DNA of 64,000 nt from Platycnemis pennipes (taxonomy: Eukaryota > Arthropoda > Insecta > Odonata > Platycnemididae). Below the pieces are notes generated by a model. It worked only from the letters and a program-made list of their open reading frames with translations. It searched no databases and was not told the origin of the DNA. A program made the translations under genes and the position numbers. Shown here piece after piece: positions 37,401-49,400 of this stretch (position 1 is its first letter; each line of letters starts with the position of its first letter). The stretch is from NCBI GenBank assembly GCA_933228895.1, contig OW121846.1:112981054-113045053 (forward strand), in the 5' to 3' direction.

Positions 37401-40400
37401 TTTATAACTTCTCAATGAGAGATTATGGGGAGGCAGGAGAAAGCAGGATTTTGGACATGGTGAAAGTTTTGTCATTTGCTGCAAATGAAGGGAGAGTAGC
37501 GATCCACTGCCACGCTGGTAAGTGAAGAAACATCTCTTAATGTTTTTTGTACTTTTAATTAGTAGCCATCAATTTTCTTGCTTAAATCCCTCGTGAAAAT
37601 CAATTATGAAGTGAGTTTTAAAGGTTTCTATCCGGAGTAAATGTGGTGAACAAAAATTTATTTGATTCTTCTTTCTCGTTTCACCAGACAACTATGTCTT
37701 CTGAGTTTTGTTCCTAAATTAAACTCATAGAGTTCAGCATTCTTGAAACAATGATATCTTCAATGAAATATACCCCCTCTCCCAGTGGACGCGTAGCCGA
37801 GCCTCAGCCGTGTCGGCGAGAGGCTGCGGGAGATACGAATGGGGTCAAGTAGAGGCCGCAGCATGGACCGGGTCAAACTGCTGGGGGCTTCCATTGTTGG
37901 TCGGTCTCGGGTATAGCTAGAGAAGCAAAGAATTTTTCTCAGGGAACCTTTTACTGCTTGAATGAGAACTGAGTACTCTTAAATTTCCTATGAATATCTA
38001 AGATAGCAGAGGGCCTCTTATCTTTCTCTGTTACATAGAACTTATGCCTACATCAAACGGCTCCCCGTTTTCTCATCTCGGGGAAGTTTGAGGAACAGGT
38101 TAATGATCCCAGGTCCTTCGGCTCTTATTTCCCTTTCTACTATGTACTATTGTTTCGACCAATCGATACCTTGTTACAATCAGTATTAGAATCGATACCT
38201 TGTTAAAATCAGTATTAGAATTCGAGAAACGGATCAGCTGTTCCCGAAAAAAAAGAAACGTAACATAAATTATAGGTGGAGATTTCAACGAGCAATTTCA
38301 ACAATGCATACATTGGAACACATGGAGTCGTTAATCAGCGGATGGAGACAAGGAAACCCGTGAGTCACGGCTGAGCACGTTAACATCTGACCCCATGCAT
38401 CAAACAATAATTTTACCTAATAGCGGGGGCATCGTTCTGGATGTACTTGCCACAAACATTCCTGAAAAAGCAAACAAGGCTTAAAATTTCGATGTAATTA
38501 GCAATCACAAATTGATAAACTTTAAACATTTTCTGAGTATGGAAAAGTACCTTGAATTAAAAATGATTTTCCTTTTAAAAATACGGATTAACGGATTCAG
38601 GCGTGACTTGCAGACCTCTCGTGGAAACTTCGTAAGCCTCAGCAAAAACAGAGATTTAGAGAGTACGTGGACTCGTGGAGAGACTTCCTTCACATCACCC
38701 GTTCATTGTCGGTTAATATAAACCTTCTGAGTCAGTCAATATAAACTTTCTAATATGAGAAGGTTGGGAATCAAGATGTTACAACGTGGAAGTTATAAAA
38801 TGTTTAGAATGCCAACGAGTGAGCCTCGCGAAACTAACAAAAATGAAAAAACATCATTCATAGCGACTGAAACAATATGGTTAAACATTTTGAAATCTCT
38901 AAAGCAGCCACGAAAACAGTCCTTCGTAACGCGTTTGCTGCATTTAAATGAAAAATATTCTCGAAGGGAACAGGAATAGGAGAGAGATATTCAAAAGCAT
39001 TTTGATCTTATTTTACGGAAAAACAGGGAACTAAAAACTCATCGGCAAATTCTTTGAAAAACATTAGGAACGAAATGGCAACCACCAATGTCATCCAAGC
39101 TAACTTTTTGCAGTCAATATATAGAGCGTTTTCAATCAATCTTAGCGTAGTTTAGACGAAAAATAAGGAGACTGATTACTGCGACCAATATCCCGATCAA
39201 GATCTGTTGTAGCGGGATCAAATCCTTGTAAAAAAACACTCCAATAAGTACCCCGGTCCTATACCCAGATATTTCCTTGGGAATAAATTCCTGCTCGCGT
39301 GGACAATGACTTAGCTCGCGAAATAGCTCAAATCTTAAAGCTATTTAAAAAAATCCCTCCAAGAATATGGTGCGCCCAAAGACTGTAAGAAAATAAACGA
39401 AACCCCATTTAATGAAAGCAACGATGGAGAGCAGCCATGCAGTTATAGGCCAATATCACTGACATCATTCGCACACATATTAATCACATCATCTGGACAC
39501 CTCGATAACCAGGATTTATTGAAAAAAATAGGTATGTGTTCAGAAAGGGTAATTCTTGCGGAACACAGTTCGGTCCTCCTGTTCATGATATTTAATTTCG
39601 GGAGATGGTAACGTTTAGGTCGACGGAGTGTTTTTTGATTTCATAAAAGCGCTCCATATGGTGCTTCACTTTAATTTACTCGCAAAATCATCGCATCCCA
39701 TACGATAGACTCATAGGAAAATAATAGGCCGGATAGCAGAATGTTTAATTTACGCGTCCAAATGGTGAAATATTTTGGTAAAATAAATGAACTCCTTCTT
39801 TTTGCCGATGACGCAGCAGTGTAGAGGGCAATACGGAATTGCGTCGGTAGATATGTCATGGAGAAAATACGTCAGGAAAATAACAGGTAGAGCAAACCAT
39901 AGAATAGGAGGAGTAAAAAGGGTTTCGGGGAAATTCAACGAGAGAGTGCGAGGAAGATGCTTCTTGGTTCCATTTAGAATACGTCGCTAGTATATGGCAT
40001 CCATACGACATAGGTGTAATGACGGAATTAGAGCGTGTGCAAAGGAGACCAGCTGAATTGCGAAGGTCGTTAGGATAATTGTATTAGTTTTACAAGCTAG
40101 GAGAACTAGTATGGCAACCACTGCCAGTACGCAGGTTGAAATTCAGCCTAGCATTTTAAGGAAAATAAAAGATGATATGTTTGCCGTTAACGTTAGAAAT
40201 ATATTAAGAATCCCCTCTTAATATGTCAGATTTTATCAGAAAAACAAGACTGTCGTACCGATGGAATTCAAATGTCAATTTTCCTACGCTCCTGAGAGGA
40301 AATGATAAGCATGGGATAGGTAGGTGAAATACTGTTAGAGTAGTCTGTAGTGCATGAAGCATATCTTGTAATTACTAACTAATGCATGCCCGGGAATTAT

Positions 40401-43400
40401 AAATCAATATATTTATAGAAATGCCTGATGAGGTAGTGCATGTATGATGATCTTTCACTCCCTGCCGCACATCCAAGTGGTGACTCGCAGGGTATAACGA
40501 GGATGTATATGTAAACGTACTCTTCAGAAAATTATACACTAAGTATAAAGAATCATCCCTTTGTCGCATCTTATAATGAAACATCATTTCTTGTCTACGA
40601 AATTTCTCTCCAGTTGGAAATGTGTTTGGGGTGTGGGGAATATTCTCATTCATTCAAAAAAAAACTAAAGAAGATTTTTTTACTTTACAACCACATGGCT
40701 TCGCAGATTCATTAACTAGGGGAGAATGCCTGAATTTGCACCCCAGATAGATGAGTAACACGAACCGAACAAAATAGCGCACGAGGAACCCACGGGTCGT
40801 CAATGTTCATGAGGTTCAAAATTAGGGCTTTGAAATACTGCATTGAGTACGATGCTTGAGTTTCCCTATTGTAGTTCCTCTGACCTGCGGTTTGGGAGAG
40901 GAAACGAGGGCTGCTAATGACAATCCTTGGCCAAACGGAGAGGATTTCAAAACTACATTTGCCGCTTTCCTTTCACGCTCATCCAAGGATACGGGTGCAG
41001 AGTTAAAGCGCCACAACTCAAGAGAGCGAATCTGTCATCCGACCCCGTGGTAGCCAGGTGGATAACGAGCCGGAATGGTCACCCCATGGTCGCGGGTTCG
41101 AATCCCGCCCAGAGCATGGATGATGTGTTATTCCTAGTATTAGGAACTTTCGATAGAGGGTGCGATATAAACTTAGCCGTTGGAATACTTAAAACCTAAC
41201 TAGTACAAAAGCGAATATGTTAAATCATATCAGGAGTAACTTTGTGCAAGTGGTGGATATCTCATACTAGATTTTATTAAACTCACGAACTAGGAAAATA
41301 CACTGTGACCAGTTTAGGTCATCAGTTAGGGTCATTTTCATAGTCAAGACTTTAATTAAGTCCCTTAGCGAAGTAACTCTTTTAAGTAGATTAAAACTTC
41401 ACGAGAAGTGTGACTCATAGACGTCTTAAATGTGACACGTTGTGAAGTGTGACTTTACCCATCCAACCCATGATTTCCAAGTAAAAAATAAGTGTGGTGA
41501 CTATAATGTAGGCGAAACAACTGACGTGCGAATCTGAAAATTTTGACGAATGGTAATTAAAAATTGAGTGGTCCGTGGCAGGTTGTTGGCGATCTTTATC
41601 GTTTAATGTACTTTTTTCTATATTTATTAATAATTCTGGTGGTATTTTATTTTTTGTATTGTATGAGTTTTTTAAGCGTACGAGTAGATTTCTTTCCTTT
41701 TATGTTATTTAGGCATTAGCATTTGTTTTTTATAATTTTCCTGCTGCAGCGTTCCCCGAATGAAAAATGAATTCACAAGAAACGCTCGTCCAGGGGACAA
41801 AATTCTTTCCAAACTCGGGTGAGCAAGATGAGGTCACAATAAAACAAAAAACAAAAGTATGAAAATCTAACTATAACAAACAATGTATTTCAACAAAAAT
41901 AGACAGCAAGTACAAACCAACAAATTGAAATACTCTTCCCAATTCAGGGAAACCCTAATAACTTGCAACAATAGACCATGGCCCTTAGGAGACTCTCGAG
42001 AATGGCAAAGTCCCAAAAGAAAACTAACTCGAGACCGATGGACGTAGTCAAGAAGTGAACTCGTTGCCGTCTCGACTCGAACAGAGGGCGTGAGAGGGGA
42101 GGTATTTTCTGGCATAAGGAGGGGGTGTTTTCGGCAAGGTCAAAGGTGGAATGGGGTTTAACGTGTAAATCGTCTATAGGTACATTTTGAGGGGAGGGAA
42201 AGTGGTATAGGTCAAGTGGGTGAGGTGGAAGTTTATCATTGGAGAACCAGGAACTATTTTTTGACTCCGGCGGGAGAACAACAAATAACGGCTTGCACGA
42301 TGGACAAACTTGTGGTCTTCATCCGCATTCATGGGGCTATATAAGTGAGAGCGGATGTTGTGAGGTGATTGGTACGGCCGTGAATTGGTGCAGGCGTGAA
42401 TCGATGAATTTTGAAATCGCGGGGCAAAATCTAAATAAATCGTGGGAGAACGTTAAAATTCCAATAGCTCTCCCAAAAAACACTGTTGAGCCACTGGTGG
42501 AGGGGTTTCATTTAAGGAAGACGTGGATCCGTTTCTGGAGAATGTGGAGACATTCTTTTAATAGACCTTGGAATAGTAGGATGGCTAATACGAATTAAAT
42601 ATCCAGCCAGTAATTGAAATTTACAAATGAATTTGATCACAAAACGTGGGATGGATGTACGTAACTATCAAGTTATAGTAATATTACTTCTGCATTGTCA
42701 TATGCTACTAGTATCATAAACAGCGGTTGCAATATTAACATACGAACATCGAGGGTTTAAATTCATTATGTTCCGTAAATGAACTTCATTTTCATGAACA
42801 TTAATTTATACCTGTACCGTATAAGGCAGTAAATAGTTGAATTAGCAGTGGAACCAGAAAACCCCTATTGTTTACCCGTTCCAAGTCGTCGGCAAACAGC
42901 TCCAATATTTCAACGACAACAACTTTTGGAAACCGATAACGTCCAATTATTTCATCCTCTCGATAACGCTCCATTGGATTCTCCATATTCCTTATATATC
43001 GCCGGGGTAATTAATGACTAACTTTCTCCGCAATTTTTAACCATTCTGCAAGATTTTCAAGTCGATCAAAGCTAATTGCAGCCATTTTGCTTTCCAGCGC
43101 TCTTACTTTAGGGACCAAAGTGAGCTTGGAGCTTGTCTTTACCGTACAGTGACACTTTTGCATCATTTTGTCAGAAGTGACGTCCATGAAAACCGGAAAG
43201 GTCTCTTTATCCCATCTAAAGACCACTTGGGCGTAAAGTTTCAACTATGAATACGACCCTTAAGCCCGTTTCACACGATACTTGATCCAGTACAAGGTCT
43301 AGTATACTCGCTAGTATGCTAGCTTTCCAGTATCGTGTGAACAGAACCAGTATACTGGCTGGCAAGGATGCAAGCTTGTATACTAGCTGAGCAACTGGAT

Positions 43401-46400
43401 TTCATACTTGATGCGGTACTAGATTTCAGTAGGACCTATAGTAGCCCAGTAGCCATCGACCAATCAAGTCACGTTTCAGACGCTGTGAGAACTTCTCTTT
43501 TTTAATTAGTATGTAATCATATGGAATAACCGATTCATAGCTAGCACAAGGTCTATGATCGTGTGAAACCTCCCAGGATGCTTCCAATCATCCTAGATTC
43601 CGTCCTCAATATCAAGAAGCGGCTAGCACACTAGGTCTAGTGCTGGATCAAGTATCGTGTGAAACGAGCTTTAATAATGCATCAACTGGCACATTTCAGA
43701 AGGCTTCATGTACTTGAATACGTTTTCAGAGAGGAGAGGGTGGATAATCGGGAAGGTGGGAGGGGAGGATTGCATCTGTTTGGTGCCGCGCGTCACAGGG
43801 GTGCGTGCAGGGTCTCAGGAGTGCCTGGACCGCGGATTTCAGGGGCAGCGTCGGAGCTTGGCTCTGTGGCTCTTACGGGAGACGGAGAATCTCAGAAGGC
43901 GTTAGAGCCACGTATGTGGCGCAAAGCGGTGCGGTATTGCTGGGGGGGGGGGGGGAAGAAACGGCTTTCGCCTCAACCAGCGAAGGGGTGGGTTTTTTCC
44001 TGAGAATATTGGTCACCAAGTTTTGGGCGTGACCCTAACTCCTAGTGATGGAATGTAGAGTATCCAGTTGTTTTACAAAATTGTCCACTGAGAGAGGTAA
44101 GTGGATACGGACATCATGCGTGGAAGGACGCGTGCTTATGGGAGTCATGGTGGGTGGAGTCGGGAGGGGATGGTGTGGACGGCAGAGCAGGGTTTCCAAT
44201 TAACGGAGAAGACATGAATCCCAGTGTTGATGTAGAATTCAAGGAAGTTGATGAATTCATAGTTGTAATTTTTCCATCATGAAAGTTGTGTTTAAGTGTA
44301 CGGAAAGGTCATTCCCGACCAAAGAGTGAGTATATTTTCCACGTAACTGGACCAGTAGTAACAAGCAGGCCGCCAAATGCAAACCTCGGAGGCGAGAACT
44401 GAGTTCCAAGGATTCAGAATTAGTATTTTGGCTGGTGTGTTGGCGCAATGATGGGCATTTGCCTCAATAGGACAGAGAGGAGCATAGGGTCATATGAGGT
44501 GGAGGAGAAAGTTGGGGGGGAAGTAATAGGGTTAGCGGTGAAGTCGCCCAGCAGAAATATAATCTTCCCTATTGCCTCAGAGGAAGATTTCAGGATACAG
44601 AACGGTGCTAAAAATAAAGGAGTTTATGTATGGATAGGCACATTCATAACAATGGGAAGGTTGAAAATAGAATTCGAAATAAAGGAGACTTGATAACGTA
44701 ATTGACGGGAACGTGGAGTAGATTGTACAGAGCTTCGTCCGACGTTTAAGAGTGTGTTACATTCATTGGCGTTCAGTGAAAGGTCATATGAATTACGTAT
44801 CAATCGGTGGCGGTCACACCATTTTAGTTAGATGTGATGCAACGTATCTACAATGTGCAATAACGTATCTGCAATTGTGCGATATCATGTGAAATACAAC
44901 ATCACACGATATTATGCGATATGGGATATCCCGCGATACGCGATATCAAGCGATATGCGATATCTACCAATATACGATATCTCGCTACATGAGTCTATAA
45001 ACCTGTGATATTGCCGCGTGTATGAGCAATGAATGCGCTGCACCCGAAGTATATTTTTAATAGTCATGGCCCTACTTTTAGCTATCCTTTTCTTCTTAAC
45101 AGAGCTAATGAATCCTGCGATTAGCAATGTCCTCTAAATTGCGGCATCCAAGGTGCAAGGGCCGGGACCGGAGTCTCACCGGCCCAACTCAGTTAAGGGC
45201 ACTGCAGTGCCTAAGAGACGAAATGGGAATATGTACAGGACTCGATGTCGGCCTCATGATAAAGTAATTAGTATGTGTAATGACAATGAAACAAATTGTC
45301 TTCCTTAATTGCCTTGCTTGTGGCAAGGTATGCTGTCCCTATTCCTGAAACAAGTGCAAGTAGCAATTAGTAGAGTGTTGTATAAATTATGGCATAGGTT
45401 TTGTGCTGCAAGAGCGTCGATACTATAATGATTTTGTTGATTATGTCCGGTACCTCCGTTAACTAAAAAACAAAAGGCAACGTAGGGGTGGATAAAAAGA
45501 TTCAATCGTGGAATAAGTGATCTCAGTTTAACTAGCAACACAAAACGATTGTAAATGACGTAAATCTGGCTTAATTAAAAATGAAAATTTCATTCAGTTT
45601 TTTCTGTTTTATAATTTTTCTTGTGTACTGTATATATTTTATTATTTTGTTTCAGTTTATGCTCTCTCAGCAATAGCTTATAGTTTTATTATTTCCTGAT
45701 ACAAAAATGCTTCGAGGTCTTTCTTTTTAGACCACTAAGGTATTATTCTTTTTATCCGGCCACTTTGAACGAGGTTGATTTTTTGTAAATTAAGTTACTT
45801 TAGTTTCTTAATTAGACACTTCAGAATTTCTCGAAAAACAATGAAGAGGGAGATAAATTTATGCATTCACAAATGCATTGTAAATATATGACCGATTTTA
45901 AGCCATTTCATGGAAGTTCCGGGCTCGGACGGTGTTGAGAGTGAAAAATTGTAGCCCACCCCGGGTCGAGCTCGGATTCAGTTGGGAACGGGCGGGCCTG
46001 GATCAGGAATTTCGTCCCGAGGATTGCCCTCGGAGCTCCCTGGAGAGAGAGAGAAAGAGAGAGCCTGCTGACGAGAGGTAAAACCTGGCCACCTTGAACA
46101 CATTCCAGGTTGACCGAGATATTCTAGAGAAATTTCACAACGGGTTGGTGGCCATGAGACCCATTTCCACAAAATCCTTAGACTGGGTTGTAAACTTGAT
46201 AAAAATGCGGGAGAGAATGAATAAAAAGCTCTAAAACAACGAAGGAAACGAAAGGGTCCAAAATTATAAAATTCCCTAAAGTGTTTGCACTATGAAATCA
46301 GTAAAATAAACTTTATACACTTCATGCATTTACATTGAATGAAACCGTTGGTGTCAGGTCGTGTTAAACGTACAAAAATATAAAATAAGAAAAGAAATAA

Positions 46401-49400
46401 TAGTGTGAAATCTAAAATGTTTAGTTTTTCCATAAAACAAGAAGTTTCACAAAATCGAGCCGGAAACAATCGGTTTAAAGAGGAAACACGTCCCTATTCA
46501 GCCCAATAAAATGTTATTCATCCTTTTTACGTGAAATGAAAGAAATAATCTATATATATGATGTGGTATATGTGAGGTATATGATAAGTATGAGTATCAT
46601 CTCATACATACTTAATTATATTTTGATTATGAACGCACAAAAATATTTTTTTTATTTCTATCACACTGTCACATATAGATTTTATTGTAGCTGATAAGCC
46701 GAATCAGCACCTGCTCTGCCCGTCTTAAATTAATTATAATGGTAACCCCGAAACAGGTATAGGTCCTCTGGGGTACCTACATTCCATCAATTTGTAAAAA
46801 TTGTCCAAGATGATATTGTAAATGTTGTTTGAATGGAATATAATATTTACCATATAATAAATATTATAAATATTTCAGGCTTGGGAAGGACAGGTGTATT
46901 GATTGCTTGCTACCTAATTTTTCATTTGAAAGTATCGGCAAATCAAGCAATGCAATTTGTCAGATCGAGGAGACCGAATTCCATTCAAACGAGGAGTCAG
47001 ATTCAATGTTGCCAGCAATTTGAAAGACATGTTCTTTCTCTTTGTGATGTATTCAGCAATAAGTGAGTCTTCACTACTTTGGAGAAGAAGTGGAACTGAA
47101 ACCTTCACAATTCATTAGTAGGATAAGGTTATTAATAATTTTATTTCATTCCTTCTTTAGGGAAGGAACGCAAGAAAAAAAGGGCCCAGAACTAACCCTA
47201 ATGAGCTACTTAAAAAAGCAGCAGTTGATACTTCATGGATATGAAACTAAACACTTCAAATATATTCCAAAAGTAAGTGTGCCTCTTGATTCATACGTTT
47301 TCATTTAACGAAGCCAAACTTCTTCGTAATACTCTAGCCTCGATATTTTTCAGATAATTTTCATTTTGGGCGAGAACCTGCTCAGATTGACTAATGCATA
47401 CACCATTCACTTAAAATGTCACTGGCCACAATTCACGGGACATTATTTGGTTGGAGAGCGCTGGGTAGGAAGCAAAAAGGTCCCGTCAATGACTACGGAA
47501 TCAGATTGCAGCAACTCAGAATTGGAAGGTGAGTGATAAAAGATGCGTATTCACAATATTTATCTCATGAAATTTCACAAGTTGTGACCTATTATGAGGG
47601 CTTTGGTTAAAATACTTTTTTCCGACTACGTACGTCCACAAAACAATTTGTCTCTGTAACACGCATTAGACACACTTATTTTTAAGCATTTTTTCACTGT
47701 CGAATCACCATTATTGAACATGAATAAACTGTATCACATACAGTTTCCTTGTCACAGAAACACCCAAATACGAGATAAAAGGAATAAAGGTGAACAGACG
47801 AATATAAATGTTTAAATAAAGAATGTGTACATTAATTTTTTATAGTTTATATCATTTTCTTACGTGTATAGGCCTGCCAAGCACTTTAAAACAATATCTA
47901 TGTGCAAATTATATTATTTAGTTCGGTTTTTGTTCATTTTTTTCTTATATGTGGTGCTGCATCTCCTTTAAAAAAACAGCAGTAATCTCCCATCATTGCA
48001 GGATCCCAGCGGCCTTGGTATGTTGTTTCAATCGTTATAATGTCCTGGGGAAACCCCACTCCTCGCTCATTACTCACAGCCCCAAGATTCTCTAGGAGAG
48101 AGTCTATATGCGAATGCAGGAAGTGTATTTTCAGAAAAATTCGGCAGCCCAGACTTTGTAAGTTTTGAAAATGTTAAAAATTAAAGTTTTAACACATTAA
48201 AGGATCGCGAACTTGTCACGAAAACCTTTACGGAGTCACCCGCTGAAATTGCACACTAGCAGAATTTCTATAGGGAAAAAAATCAGTCGCCTTGACCGGG
48301 ACTCTCTCCTGGAGTCCTCACATTTCCGGCCATCTATTCGAACACGAGCTACGTAAAATTAAATAGCAGACTTTTCAGAAAAAAATTATCTAGCTCAAAT
48401 GGTCGAGTACATGGCCGGAAATGAGAAGGCTCCAGGAGCGAGTCCCGGTCAAGGCCAGTGATTTTTTCCTCAATGGAAATTAATATACAAAATTAAAGTT
48501 TTGTAGTTTTCCTTTTTTTGCCAAACAACCCTTTTACTACCTTCACAAATGCTTTCCATGCCAGCTCCTTTTTATTTAGCTTCTTTTCAAAGTCAGGGCC
48601 GCGAATAACCTCAGGTCCAGCGAAAACGCCTTCTATGATCATAGCTTCACTAAGTTGAGGGAAGATTTCCAGCAAATACTTAAAACCTTCTCCCCCTCTG
48701 TCCATATGTTTGACAACATTCTTCATCCTCCCCAACTTGATGTGTAGGGTAGGAAGAATCTCCTTTTTAGGGATGAGTAAAGGATCATACAATACATTGT
48801 TGTCTCCTGGGTTGTAAGTAGGGATGGGTCGGTTCCAATTTTTTTCGGTTCCGGTTCGGTTCTTAACTTCGGTTCTCGGTTCCGATTCTCGGTTCCGGTT
48901 CTTAATTTACCACTTACTTTGCATTGCTCAATGGTAAGATAAGGTAATCATTAATCATTTCCAGAGACTAAATTAGAATAATTCGCGACTTTGAAGCATC
49001 TAAGTACACTATTTCACCAGGTTTTAATGTGAAGCCTCCACTTTCGGAGTGTGAGTAGGTTTCAAACTGGTTTTCGCGCCAATTATTTCGGTACCGATTA
49101 TTTTCGGCCTCGGTTCCGGTTCCGGTTCTAAGCTCAAGAACCGGTGGAACCGAGAACCGAAGAACCGAACCGACCCATCCCTAGTTGTAAGATTTTCTTG
49201 ATGGCTACGTTTTTTTTACAAAAGTGATTTTTCCGTCTCTGCTGTCCCATAAGCACAAAAAGTGCAATAATATAGTCAAATTGACGTCCCATTAAAATAG
49301 CAATCACTTTCAAGAAACCCCAAATTTCCCACTTAGGTTTATTAGGTCCCACTTAGGTAGGTTTCGAAAATATTCGTGCTTGATTGTATTTACAACGCCA

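Noticed and set aside
41040..41120. tRNA gene
   Set aside because: Same reasoning: A and B boxes present, acceptor stem absent, SINE body follows.
43659..44032. Overlapping ORFs around the G homopolymer
   Set aside because: Purine-rich composition produces open frames in two registers; no family.
48000..48160. Open stretch after a GCAG acceptor-like site, phase-compatible with PTPDC1 exon 7
   Set aside because: No family similarity, no good donor in phase, and exon 8 at 52709 already fits exon 7. Including it would not improve the model.
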